Made by a program: the position numbers and the translations under genes
The notes under the pieces: generated by a model
The model's input: only the letters and a program-made list of their open reading frames with translations
The model's database searches: none
Told to the model about the DNA's origin: nothing
Shown here: in pieces, positions 1 through 6,608 of the stretch
Position numbering within the stretch: position 1 is the stretch's first letter
Layout: every line of letters starts with the position of its first letter
Assembly (NCBI GenBank): GCA_015075275.1
Contig: JABTUU010000002.1
Coordinates: 496,001 to 560,000, forward strand
Length of the DNA stretch: 64,000 nt
Source: Anaerolineales bacterium
Lineage (GTDB): Bacteria > Chloroflexota > Anaerolineae > Anaerolineales > Villigracilaceae
Direction of reading: 5' to 3'

Positions 1-575
1 AAAAAGCGATACGAGAATTTGTAAGGCAATTTTCTCACGAGTTTCTTGTGTCCCCGCTCGGTTGGCAGTTCAAACATGTTGAATTGCTTGAGTTGGTCTT
101 GCCATTCCTGTTTCCATTCACGTTCATCTTCTTCGATAACAAAGTCCACGATACGGGAAGGCTTCAAGGTCGCGAGAGATTTCCTTTGGTTTGGGTCTTT
201 GGCGAGTGCAATAAGTTCATTCATCGAAAAGAATGTTTCTTTGAGAACAAAACTTTTCCGTGCCGCCCATTCATTCGCTGTTCCGATTTGCTCAAAGACC
301 TTGATCGGCTCGTCCACGCCAAGTTTGGGGCTATAACTTTCAGGGCGAAAATCATCTGTTTTGCGAGTCAAGTTGAGTTCTATCCAAGAATACTTTGGAT
401 ATTTCTGCTGGTCTTGTAGAAAGCGATATGGAATTGGATACATCCGAATCCATTTTTCGCCGTTCAACAATCCCGCCGTGCAAACCAATTCCGTGTAACT
501 GCGTGACGGCAAAGGATAGGTCTTTACCGTGATCAATACTCTGGCGTTTGGGAGTTCGTTGGGTAGATAGGTCAT
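1..575 (-). CDS. Uncharacterised conserved protein, partner of DUF488 gene (3' end outside window)
   Basis: The frame is open from an ATG at 575 to the window edge, giving at least 191 residues without a stop, so this is the N-terminal part of a gene. The protein is soluble-looking, with no signal peptide or membrane segment. It has a recognisable N-terminal block (KTYPLPSRSYTELVCTAG, then KWIRMYPIPYRFL and a DFRPESY motif) that I associate with an uncharacterised family often found beside DUF488 genes; no function can be assigned. It starts 16 nt after the stop of the upstream DUF488 gene, with a purine-rich AGAGGGG just before the ATG, so the two are very probably co-transcribed. Confidence 0.75.
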   Translation of the reverse strand, partial: MTYLPNELPNARVLITVKTYPLPSRSYTELVCTAGLLNGEKWIRMYPIPYRFLQDQQKYPKYSWIELNLTRKTDDFRPESYSPKLGVDEPIKVFEQIGTANEWAARKSFVLKETFFSMNELIALAKDPNQRKSLATLKPSRIVDFVIEEDEREWKQEWQDQLKQFNMFELPTERGHKKLVRKLPYKFSYRF

Positions 576-591
576 TGTCCCCTCTGTGGAT

Positions 592-1476
592 TTATGGCAA
601 GTGAACGACTTTTCTCTTGAAGGATTTGTTCTTCTGCAAATACTCAATCAAAGAATGCCGATGACAAAAATTGTGATCAGCTTCAAAACAAACTAAAGCG
701 ATGCGTTCATTTTTGTTGGTCAAGTCAATTAGTTGCTTGATTGCGGCTTCCTGCTTTGGCAGAAGTTTGGTTTCATAAGCCTTGAACAAAGTCTTGTGCG
801 AAACACTTTCGCCAAGTCCCTTGCGCATGGAGGATGGGATTCCAAGTTCGGGGATGTGGATGTATCTCATCCCTGCGTTTTCGATATAGTGCTTGAAACT
901 CTTTTTAGAAAATCCATACTTCATGGATTGCGGGTTATTGCGAACATCCACGACAAGGGTGATGCCATTGGTGATAAGTTTGTACAGGAACGAGTCAATG
1001 GTCAAGCCTTCGTAGCCGATGGAAAAAACTGCGGGCTTGGTTTCTGGGGTAAATGCAAATTGTCGCTGTTGCAGTTCTTCGGCGGTAAAGTGTCTGTCAG
1101 CAATTTTGCTTCGCAAGGTGTATTGCGGAAATTCACGATAGGTTTTCTTGACGAGAGCATCTCCACGCAAGTTACCCATATTCGATTTGAATCTCAGTAA
1201 AGCGGCTTTGTCGGTTGGCGTAAGTTCTTTCAAGTAGGAGTGTTTTGTGCTTAATTGGAAATTATCAGAGGGTTTTAGCAATCCAGAACTTATCAGTATC
1301 CGTTTATCGTAATACGACATGTTGCTAAAAGGTCCAAAGTTATGAGGAAAAAAGTCGTAGTGATCCTTCTTTGACTGTTGGCAGAAATTAAATAGAAGTT
1401 TCTCGCAGTCCGTGCTTTGCAGACTGCCGCCAAAAACTTCGATCAATGCGAGGAGAATTTTTCTACGGTAGTACAT
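592..1476 (-). CDS. DUF488-domain protein
   Basis: This is a DUF488 family protein of 294 residues. The DUF488 core begins around residue 150 with FSIGYEGLTIDSFL, followed by VVDVRNNPQS and the Lys/Phe-rich FSKKSFKHYIE. It ends with a Cys/His-rich segment (CFEADHNFCHRHSLIEYL) that may bind metal. The N-terminal 130 residues form a separate helical domain absent from minimal DUF488 proteins. The ATG at 1476 is preferred over an upstream in-frame codon because a TATAAT box and an inverted repeat lie directly upstream, inside what would otherwise be coding sequence. The family has no established activity; it is common in accessory and defence-like neighbourhoods, and here it heads a two-gene operon. 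Confidence 0.8.
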   Translation of the reverse strand: MYYRRKILLALIEVFGGSLQSTDCEKLLFNFCQQSKKDHYDFFPHNFGPFSNMSYYDKRILISSGLLKPSDNFQLSTKHSYLKELTPTDKAALLRFKSNMGNLRGDALVKKTYREFPQYTLRSKIADRHFTAEELQQRQFAFTPETKPAVFSIGYEGLTIDSFLYKLITNGITLVVDVRNNPQSMKYGFSKKSFKHYIENAGMRYIHIPELGIPSSMRKGLGESVSHKTLFKAYETKLLPKQEAAIKQLIDLTNKNERIALVCFEADHNFCHRHSLIEYLQKNKSFKRKVVHLP

Positions 1477-1478
1477 AG

Positions 1479-1531
1479 TGTCCGCTTTGATTATAGCGGA
1501 CATTTGTCTTGCATTGCATGACAAATTGTCA
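1479..1531 (-). promoter_or_regulatory. Promoter with two inverted repeats ahead of the DUF488 operon
   Basis: A perfect 8-bp inverted repeat (TGTCCGCT / AGCGGACA, 8-nt spacer) spans 1479-1502 immediately upstream of the DUF488 ATG. A TATAAT hexamer on the minus strand (1495-1490) lies inside it. A second palindrome, TGACAA-A-TTGTCA, spans 1519-1531. A -10 box buried in a palindrome is the usual layout of a repressor operator. No convincing -35 box was found at standard spacing. The regulator is unknown. Confidence 0.5.
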
Positions 1532-1549
1532 AATCCAAACGTGGGAGGG

Positions 1550-1745
1550 TTCTTCGGCTTCGCTCAGAATGCGGTTCGAGTGGGCGGGGTTGACCTTTCC
1601 CCCGTCCCCTTCCCTCAAGGGAAGGGGTGCCTGCTAGTCGAGATGCGTCTGCGTGGGCTGGCGGGTATCTCAGACGGAAAGGTTTTAACTCCCGCCCCTT
1701 CGCGAAGCACCCTTTAGGGTCAGGGGAGGGCTGGGGAGGTTTTTT
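1550..1745. repeat. Intergenic G/C-skewed repeat remnants
   Basis: This non-coding stretch separates the DUF488 promoter from the first DUF559 gene. It contains a palindromic CCCCTTCCCTCAAGGGAAGGGG unit (imperfect ends) and a second block ending in GGGGAGGGCTGGGGAGG. The style matches the repeat between kdpC and kdpD (19333-19425), so it is a dispersed intergenic repeat type of this genome. No gene is supported here. Confidence 0.5.
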
Positions 1746-1916
1746 CAATTAGAATCAAAACATGCCGATTAAAAATATTGTCACTGGTCAACATGTCACC
1801 AAAGAAAAGCTTCAACGCGCCAAAGAACTCCGCCGCGAGATGACGCCTGCTGAGAAACTTCTGTGGCATGAATTACGGGCTAATAAATTAGGCGTTCATT
1901 AGACCTCTTGCAAAAG

Positions 1917-2297
1917 TCATGATTTGAGTTCCAGGTTGTAAATGGCTGCAATCAAATTGAAACGCAAACCAAAGCGTTTTCGCCGATTGCGGTAGCGTTC
2001 ACTCAAGATCCGGAAGATTTTCAATTTGCGGATGATGTTCTCGATCACAATGCGTTTCTTGGATAACTTGCGATTGGCGGTCTTTTGTGCCGCGCTCAAA
2101 GGATGAAGTTTACTTTTCTTGGCCGGTGTCTGGCTATTCGAGTGCAGACTGGACAATCCTTGGTAGCCAGCATCGGCTAAAATCCAAATGTGTTCTGCGA
2201 CCCTGGAGCGACTTTGTTTGAACAACTGAAAATCATGGCAACTTCCGTGACAGAAGTCTGTGGCTAGGATTTGCTCGGTATTCAAGTCGGCCATCAA
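1917..2297 (-). CDS. IS5-family transposase, frame B (expressed by -1 frameshift)
   Basis: Frame B carries the other two DDE residues: the second Asp in WILADAGYQG and the Glu in RIVIENIIRKLKIF. It joins frame A through a run of seven A residues (plus-strand T run 2351-2357) reading A-AAA-AAA-G. Slipping back one base there fuses frame A's ERPKK to a basic segment (RQKRHYSGKKKRHTQKAQ) that leads straight into MADLNTE of frame B, giving a normal-length transposase. The apparent ATG at 2297 is internal to that reading and need not be a true start. Confidence 0.8.
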   Translation of the reverse strand: MMADLNTEQILATDFCHGSCHDFQLFKQSRSRVAEHIWILADAGYQGLSSLHSNSQTPAKKSKLHPLSAAQKTANRKLSKKRIVIENIIRKLKIFRILSERYRNRRKRFGLRFNLIAAIYNLELKS

Positions 2298-2731
2298 CTG
2301 CGCTTTTTGGGTATGGCGCTTCTTTTTGCCGCTGTAATGCCGTTTTTGTCTTTTTTTGGTCGCTCAACTGGCTGTTCAGTCACATCTACTAGCACAATTT
2401 CAAAGATCGTATCGCTGGGTTGCAACGCTTTTTTGCCCGGCAGGTGAAACTGCTTGGATTGGATCAGCACATTTTCAACCTTTTGGATGGTGCGACAGAC
2501 CGTTGACTCGCTGACGCCATAGGTCAAGCCAATGTGAAATTCAGTGCGATATTCACGCCAGTACATCAAGGTCATCAGTAACTGGTCCGCTCGCTTGAGC
2601 GTAGTTGGCCTGCCAAAGTTACGCAAGCCTGCTTCCATGATTGCCAGCATTTGTTCAAAGGTGTTGCGCTGGACGCCTGTGCATCGTTTGAAGTCTTCAT
2701 CCTTGAGGTTTTGTACGGTTTCGTATCGCAT
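2294..2731 (-). CDS. IS5-family transposase, frame A
   Basis: The frame encodes the N-terminal half of a DDE transposase. It has a helix-turn-helix-like region (LTYGVSESTVCRTIQKVE) around residues 70-90 and the first catalytic Asp in IVLVDVTEQPVERPKK, where most relatives read DATEQ. ATG 2731 is chosen because AGGT lies just upstream; an earlier in-frame ATG at 2749 lies next to the terminal repeat. Frame A runs on past the slippery run to a stop at 2294, giving a basic tail that is probably a by-product. The full enzyme needs a -1 shift into frame B. Confidence 0.85.
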   Translation of the reverse strand: MRYETVQNLKDEDFKRCTGVQRNTFEQMLAIMEAGLRNFGRPTTLKRADQLLMTLMYWREYRTEFHIGLTYGVSESTVCRTIQKVENVLIQSKQFHLPGKKALQPSDTIFEIVLVDVTEQPVERPKKDKNGITAAKRSAIPKKRS

Positions 2732-2974
2732 GCACCTATTATGGCACACTTATGCAAGAGGTCTATTTTAGAAGACAGCAAGTTATTCAGGGATTCATTG
2801 TGGATTTTTATTGTCATCGGGCGGGGTTGGTTGTGGAAGTGGATGGCGATGTCCACGACTTGCAGAAAGAGGAAGATGAGAGGCGGGAGAAGATTTTGAG
2901 TGAGTTGGGGTTGAGGGTGGTCCGCTTTGGGAATGATGAGGTGATGAGGGACGTGTCCGCGGTGGTGGGGAGAA

Positions 2975-3502
2975 TTAAAGCTTGTCTGTGAAAGATTTAT
3001 ATTCCTTTTCTTTCCCCTCCACTTTTGACCAACGCTTGATCTCTTTCAAACCCACTCGCTGGCTTTTTGTCACTAAAATTGCTTGTTCCAATCCCTGCAA
3101 GTCGTTCCAGAAATAGAACGCGCACAACCTGTCTTTGACACAATCCGTTGGCGATAACACTTGTAATGTCCCTGTTGAAAGTTCAAACTCACTGATTTCT
3201 TTCACAGGTTCTTCGCCAACAGAGAGTGGTCCATCGGGGAATTCGATGAAGAAAGTTGTATCAGGGTGGACGAAGTAACGTCCCTTTTCTGTGAGACCCA
3301 GGTTTTCCATTACCGATTTGATCTTGCTTCGTCTGGCAAAGCCTGTGTTAATCAAGTCCAGGTCTTTTGAGACGTATTTGTTGCTACTGTAAAACGAAAC
3401 CGCGCTCCCACCTGAAAGCACAACAGAAATTCCTTCTGCTTGCAATGCGTCTTGTATATACGCCGCCAGTTCCACCTGACTCATGTTCTTGATCTTTTTC
3501 AT
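2975..3502 (-). CDS. Nucleotidyltransferase-fold protein (AbiEii/MNT-type, probable toxin-like partner)
   Basis: This 175-residue protein carries the nucleotidyltransferase signature: GGSAVSFYSS at residues 31-40 followed by the paired aspartates of KDLDLI about a dozen residues later. The C-terminal part has LSPTDCVKDRLCAFYFW, typical of AbiEii/MNT-like proteins. Its ATG overlaps the stop of the winged-helix gene by 4 nt (ATGA), so translation is coupled. The pairing of a winged-helix protein with a nucleotidyltransferase is a known toxin-antitoxin-type arrangement; whether this one is a toxin, an antitoxin or a plain modifying enzyme cannot be told from sequence. Its 3' end runs 17 nt into DUF559 copy 1. 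Confidence 0.8.
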   Translation of the reverse strand: MKKIKNMSQVELAAYIQDALQAEGISVVLSGGSAVSFYSSNKYVSKDLDLINTGFARRSKIKSVMENLGLTEKGRYFVHPDTTFFIEFPDGPLSVGEEPVKEISEFELSTGTLQVLSPTDCVKDRLCAFYFWNDLQGLEQAILVTKSQRVGLKEIKRWSKVEGKEKEYKSFTDKL

Positions 3503-3828
3503 AGCGTTTTCCCCTTTGCGCGCGGACGGCGGCGATTTATTTTTAATTCTTCCTGTTCTTTGGTTGGAAAAAACGAAAGCGCCTTTTCGAGCAGGGCTTT
3601 CAACTCAACCAAGAACGCGTAACGTGGATTGAATTCATACGGGCGCGTCCGCCCGACTTCGCGGCTGACGAGAATGCCGCTTTTTTCAAACTTGTCTAAT
3701 TGCATTTGAATTGGTTTCAAGTCTGTTCCATAGAAACTGGCAATCTCGCGTGCGTAACCTTCATCGCGCGCAAAGATGTAAAGTAATACTCGTTCCGCGT
3801 TTTTTGAACCCAGAAGTGTTTCGATCAT
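3499..3828 (-). CDS. Winged helix-turn-helix regulator of the nucleotidyltransferase module
   Basis: This is a 109-residue DNA-binding protein. An ArsR-like winged helix spans residues 1-60 (LLYIFARDEGYAREIASFYG, then IQMQLDKFEKSGIL and REVGRTRPYEFNP), with a basic C-terminus (INRRRPRAKGK). It is the first gene of the two-gene unit, with a strong AGGAG 7 nt before the ATG. It probably represses its own promoter by binding the phased TGACGT repeats directly upstream (3840-3879). Partner and context suggest the regulator or antitoxin half of the module. Confidence 0.8.
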   Translation of the reverse strand: MIETLLGSKNAERVLLYIFARDEGYAREIASFYGTDLKPIQMQLDKFEKSGILVSREVGRTRPYEFNPRYAFLVELKALLEKALSFFPTKEQEELKINRRRPRAKGKTL

Positions 3829-3839
3829 GACTTTTCTCC

Positions 3840-3884
3840 TGACGTCTAATTGACGTTATATGACGTTTAATTTACGTCATTATA
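3840..3884 (-). promoter_or_regulatory. Promoter and phased TGACGT operator array
   Basis: Three direct TGACGT hexamers start at 3840, 3851 and 3861, spaced 11 and 10 bp, so they lie on one face of the helix. An inverted copy (TACGTCA) follows at 3873-3879. A TATAAT box on the minus strand (3884-3879) sits at the upstream edge, so the repeats cover the transcription start and leader. The inference is autorepression by the winged-helix protein. Confidence 0.65.
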
Positions 3885-3912
3885 TCATGGGCACAGAGAA
3901 CTCCGCCGCGAG

Positions 3913-4203
3913 ATGACGCCTGCTGAGAAACTTCTGTGGAATGAACTGCGGGCGAATAAGTTGGGAGTCCATTTTCGGAGGCAGCAGGTCATTCAGGGAT
4001 TCATCGTTGACTTTTACTGTCACAGGGCGGCGCTGGCTGTCGAAGTGGATGGAGATATCCACGATTTGCAAAAAGAGGAAGATGAAAGGCGCGAGAAGGC
4101 GTTGCGTGAGTTGGGGCTGAGGGTGGTCCGCTTTGGGAATGATGAGGTCGTGAGGAATCTGTCCGCGGTAGTGGTGAGAATCAGGGAAGCCATTGAAAGC
4201 TGA
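3913..4203 (+). CDS. DUF559 protein, copy 2 (5'-truncated)
   Basis: The frame encodes 96 residues covering the whole DUF559 catalytic core: MTPAEKLLWNELRANKLG, then GFIVDFYCHRAALAVEVDGD and HDLQKEEDERREK. It lacks the about 26 N-terminal residues of copy 1. Nucleotide homology to copy 1 begins near 3895, immediately after the winged-helix promoter, and the sequence upstream of that is out of frame. The gene therefore looks like a 5' fragment replacement that reuses an internal Met as start. No ribosome-binding site is evident, so expression is uncertain. The catalytic-type residues remain. Confidence 0.7.
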   Translation: MTPAEKLLWNELRANKLGVHFRRQQVIQGFIVDFYCHRAALAVEVDGDIHDLQKEEDERREKALRELGLRVVRFGNDEVVRNLSAVVVRIREAIES

Positions 4204-4214
4204 TTTTTCAACCC

Positions 4215-4243
4215 TTGTCAAGTATCTCAATTTGAGATATAAA
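4215..4243 (+). promoter_or_regulatory. higBA promoter with operator palindrome
   Basis: TTGTCA (4215-4220) and TATAAA (4238-4243) are separated by 17 bp. A perfect palindrome, TATCTCAATTTGAGATA (4223-4239), fills the spacer and touches the -10 box, an ideal site for autorepression by HigA. The higB ATG at 4251 is 7 nt past the -10 box, implying a leaderless transcript. Confidence 0.7.
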
Positions 4244-4250
4244 ATAGCCC

Positions 4251-4550
4251 ATGCACATCATCACCCGCAAAACGCTTATCCAGTTCTGGGAAAAATACCC
4301 CAACAGTCGAATGGCGTTACAGCGTTGGTTCAAGATTGTGCAGAAGACCGAATTCAATAACTTTGCCGAGTTGAGACAAGTTTTCCCATCCGCCGACAAA
4401 CTTGACCATTGGGTCATTTTCAATATCGGCGGCAACAAATACAGGTTGATCACGTCCATTCATTTCAATCGAGGCAAAGTGTATATTCGTCATGTTCTCA
4501 CTCACGCAGAATATGATCGAGGAGACTGGAAAAATGACCCTCGCAACTAA
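4251..4550 (+). CDS. higB: HigB-family toxin (mRNA interferase)
   Basis: This is a 99-residue protein of the HigB family (RelE-like fold), a type II toxin that cleaves mRNA on the ribosome. Seen motifs: HIITRKTLIQFWEKYP, WVIFNIGGNKYRLITSIHF in the middle, and a C-terminal YIRHVLTHAEYDRGDW, which matches the family's conserved basic/His end. Length is normal. The toxin precedes the antitoxin, the usual order for HigBA, and the two frames overlap by 17 nt. Transcription is probably controlled by the palindrome directly upstream. Confidence 0.9.
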   Translation: MHIITRKTLIQFWEKYPNSRMALQRWFKIVQKTEFNNFAELRQVFPSADKLDHWVIFNIGGNKYRLITSIHFNRGKVYIRHVLTHAEYDRGDWKNDPRN

Positions 4551-4932
4551 AGAACTCGAAGTCCACTGGGCAAATATTGCGCCGCTGCTTTCTATTCGTA
4601 ACGAGCGCGAATACAACGCGGCGGTCAAAAGGCTGAATGAATTGCTGGACGAAATCGGAGATGACGAGAAACATCCGCTTTATGGGTTGTTGGACACCCT
4701 TGGAACGCTAATTCAAATCTATGAAGAAGCGCATTATCCAATTCCAGAGGTCCCTGGGGCAGAGGTTTTGCGCTTCCTCATGGAAGAGCATGGTCTGACA
4801 CAATCTGATTTGCCTGAGGTTGGATCACAAGGTGTGGTCTCTGAGATATTGAATGGAAAGCGCGAGTTGAATATTCGGCAAGTTCGCTTCCTTGCAGAGA
4901 AGTTCAAAGTTTCGAGCTTGGTATTCATGTAA
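4534..4932 (+). CDS. higA: HigA-family antitoxin
   Basis: This 132-residue protein is the HigA partner (COG5499-type). An N-terminal helical region binds toxin and a C-terminal helix-turn-helix lies around residues 85-130 (LMEEHGLTQSDLPE, VVSEILNGKRELNIRQV, LAEKFKVSSLVF). ATG 4534 is chosen because GGAG lies 10 nt upstream; an earlier in-frame ATG inside higB would lengthen it by 14 residues. It should neutralise HigB and repress the operon at 4223-4239. The stop codon abuts DUF559 copy 3, whose homology begins at the next base. Confidence 0.9.
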   Translation: MTLATKELEVHWANIAPLLSIRNEREYNAAVKRLNELLDEIGDDEKHPLYGLLDTLGTLIQIYEEAHYPIPEVPGAEVLRFLMEEHGLTQSDLPEVGSQGVVSEILNGKRELNIRQVRFLAEKFKVSSLVFM

Positions 4933-5270
4933 ATGCTCCCGCCGAGAAAATCTTGTGGGAGGAAATCCGCGCAAATAAACTGGGAGTCCGCTTTCGGAGG
5001 CAGCAAGTCATTGCGGGATTCATTGTGGATTTTTACTGTCACCCCGTAAAGATCATACGGGGTCTTCGACAGGGCGGGGCTGGTTGTGGAAGTGGATGGA
5101 GATGTCCACGATTTGCAGAAGGACGAGGATGAGAGACGGGAGAGGGTGTTGAGCGAGATGGGGCTGAGGACTTGTGCTGAGCCTGTCGAAGCATTGTCCG
5201 CTTCAGAAATGATGAGGTGATGAAGAGTCTGTCCGCGGCGGTGGGGAAGATTCTTGTCTTCTTAAACTGA
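4933..5270 (+). pseudogene. DUF559 gene, copy 3, degenerate
   Basis: The sequence aligns with copies 1 and 2 from their MTPAEK codon onward but cannot be read through. A 28-nt insertion (about 5043-5070), containing a CCCCGTA/TACGGGG inverted repeat, splits the region matching DFYCH-RAGL. A second insertion of about 24 nt (near 5170) introduces GTGCTGAGCCTGTCGAAGC, a REP-like motif. Both shift the frame. The 5' end is missing and starts directly after the higA stop. Nucleotide identity to copy 1 is still high, so the decay is recent. Confidence 0.8.
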
Positions 5271-5307
5271 AAGAGCCGGGCGCTCCTACGCCCGGCTCTT
5301 TCAGTTT
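5264..5307. terminator. 19-bp perfect hairpin
   Basis: Arms 5264-5282 and 5289-5307 are exact inverted repeats (GAAAGAGCCGGGCG core) around a 6-nt loop. No long T run follows, so it may act as a bidirectional transcription block or a REP-like element. It is followed at 5310-5324 by the purine tract AAGGAGGAGAAGAGA. The rest of the gap to 5425 holds only short palindromic CGACG-rich sequence and no gene. Confidence 0.6.
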
Positions 5308-5425
5308 CTAAGGAGGAGAAGAGAACGCAACTGTAGCGCCAGTCTGCAAACAGCGCTTGACGACTACCCTACGTCGTTCAGACGATTCGACGACGATTTG
5401 TATGAGTCGTTTCTTAATTTCATTT

Positions 5426-5641
5426 CTACTTTCCCGATAACCTTAGCTTTAACTCGTTAGGATCAAGATACATTTCCACAAATCCGCAGTTCGGGCAGGC
5501 GCGCGCCTGCGATATTTTCGTCACAACTCTGAGCATCCCCGTTTGCTTATTAGATACATACCCCGCTGAATTGTTCCCGGTCCAACTCATACGACCTTCA
5601 TCCATGGGCGCTTTACATTTTGGGCAAGGCGCTGCTTCCAT
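5426..5641 (-). CDS. Small zinc-ribbon protein
   Basis: This 71-residue protein has two CxxC pairs, CPKC near the N-terminus and CPNC near residue 50, that would bind one zinc ion in a zinc-ribbon fold; the segment between them is polar and Gly/Asn-rich. ATG 5641 is preferred because AAAGGAG precedes it at normal spacing; an upstream in-frame ATG would add 15 residues without a site. The function is unknown. It is divergent from amn and alone in its transcription unit. Confidence 0.75.
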   Translation of the reverse strand: MEAAPCPKCKAPMDEGRMSWTGNNSAGYVSNKQTGMLRVVTKISQARACPNCGFVEMYLDPNELKLRLSGK

Positions 5642-5776
5642 AATGAGTTCTCCTTTAACGTTGACCAGAGCATATAGCGACGACAAAGCTGATTATATTT
5701 GAAAACTCTCCTAAACCGCAGCGCATAATTTCAGGTAAGATTGGCTCCAGGCTGTATTTTATTCTTGGGAGTTCCG

Positions 5777-6547
5777 ATGAAAACAAAAGAAGAGATTGTG
5801 CGCAACTGGCTGCCGCGCTATACCGATACGCCGCTCAAGGGGTTTGGCAAGCATATTTTGCTCGTCAATTTTGAGTCTTATTTACATACGTTCTCAGAAT
5901 GGTTCAATGTTCCCGTTCGAGGCGAGGGTAAGCCTATGCCCGCTGTTACGGCGGAAGGCATCACGCTCATCAACTTTGGAATGGGGAGCGCCAACGCCGC
6001 CACCATCATGGACTTGTTGAGCGCGATCAAACCGCAAGCCTGTCTCTTCCTCGGCAAATGCGGTGGTTTGAAGAAAAAGAGCAAGGTTGGAGATTTGATT
6101 CTGCCGATCGCGGCGATTCGCGGCGAGGGCGCCTCAGACGATTATTTCCCATCCGAAGTGCCAGCCCTGCCGGCCTTCAATCTTCAAAAAGCCGTTTCGG
6201 CGACGATCCGCAACCGTATGCGAGATTACTGGACCGGCGCCGTATACACGACCAACCGACGCGTCTGGGAGCATGACGATGAGTTCAAGAAATATCTGCG
6301 CCGTATTCGCGCGATGGCGATTGACATGGAAACCGCCACGCTCTTCATTGCCGGCTTCTACAACAAAATTCCAACAGGCGCCTTATTATTGGTATCCGAT
6401 CAGCCGATGATCTCGAGCGGCGTTAAAACCGCAAAAAGCGACAAGAAGGTGACGCAGGAGTATACGGATATGCATCTGCGCATCGGTATTGATTCGCTTA
6501 AGGAACTGATCAATAAAGGGGAAGAGGTGAAGCACCTGCGATTTTAA
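5777..6547 (+). CDS. amn: AMP nucleosidase (short form)
   Basis: The enzyme hydrolyses AMP to adenine and ribose 5-phosphate in purine salvage. This 256-residue protein corresponds to the PNP/MTAN-fold catalytic domain. Seen motifs are INFGMGSANAATIMDLL, CLFLGKCGGLKKKSKVGDL, the substrate-binding AMAIDMETATLFIAGF, and LLVSDQPM. It lacks the extra N-terminal domain of the long E. coli enzyme, as do many short forms. ATG 5777 follows TTGGGAG; an upstream in-frame ATG (5741) has no site. A possible promoter is TTGAAA (5699-5704) and CATAAT (5724-5729) with a loose 19-bp spacing. Confidence 0.85.
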   Translation: MKTKEEIVRNWLPRYTDTPLKGFGKHILLVNFESYLHTFSEWFNVPVRGEGKPMPAVTAEGITLINFGMGSANAATIMDLLSAIKPQACLFLGKCGGLKKKSKVGDLILPIAAIRGEGASDDYFPSEVPALPAFNLQKAVSATIRNRMRDYWTGAVYTTNRRVWEHDDEFKKYLRRIRAMAIDMETATLFIAGFYNKIPTGALLLVSDQPMISSGVKTAKSDKKVTQEYTDMHLRIGIDSLKELINKGEEVKHLRF

Positions 6548-6608
6548 ACTCATCAGCCCGATTCACGCTGGAACTGACGGTATAATAGCCCAACTCGACG
6601 AGGCTCAC

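Larger units (their letters stand above)
1901..2764 (-). mobile_element. IS5-family insertion sequence (ISL2-group-like), 864 bp, apparently intact
   Basis: The ends are imperfect inverted repeats: the left end starts AGACCTCTTGCAAAAGT and the right end, reverse-complemented, starts AGACCTCTTGCATAAGT. The element is flanked by a 3-bp direct duplication, ATT at 1898-1900 and 2765-2767. The uninterrupted DUF559 paralogue at 3913 has the same site with a single ATT, which confirms the boundaries. Length near 860 bp, two overlapping transposase frames and an A-N-T target duplication match what is known of the ISL2 group of IS5. Both reading frames are undamaged, so the insertion is probably recent. 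Confidence 0.9.
1762..2991 (+). pseudogene. DUF559 gene, copy 1, split by an IS element
   Basis: The gene starts at ATG 1762 (MPIKNIVTGQ...) and reads for 46 codons up to the IS insertion; the frame resumes exactly after the element and ends at 2991. Removing 1901-2764 and one ATT duplication restores an intact protein of about 120 residues with the DUF559 (Vsr-like PD-(D/E)XK fold) core: MTPAEKLLWHELRA, then GFIVDFYCHRAGLVVEVDGD and HDLQKEEDERR. The Asp of VDF and the Glu/Asp of VEVDG are the candidate metal ligands. A TAGAAT box (1750-1755) lies 6 nt before the ATG, fitting a leaderless start. The stop overlaps the convergent nucleotidyltransferase gene by 17 nt. Two further copies lie downstream. 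Confidence 0.85.

Noticed and set aside
733-1200. 155-codon plus-strand frame opposite DUF488
   Set aside because: Shadow of the DUF488 gene, with no ribosome-binding site or family resemblance.
2752-2991. Apparent complete DUF559 gene starting within the IS right end
   Set aside because: Its start codon lies in the terminal inverted repeat; alignment with copy 2 and the target duplication show it is the 3' half of the interrupted copy 1.
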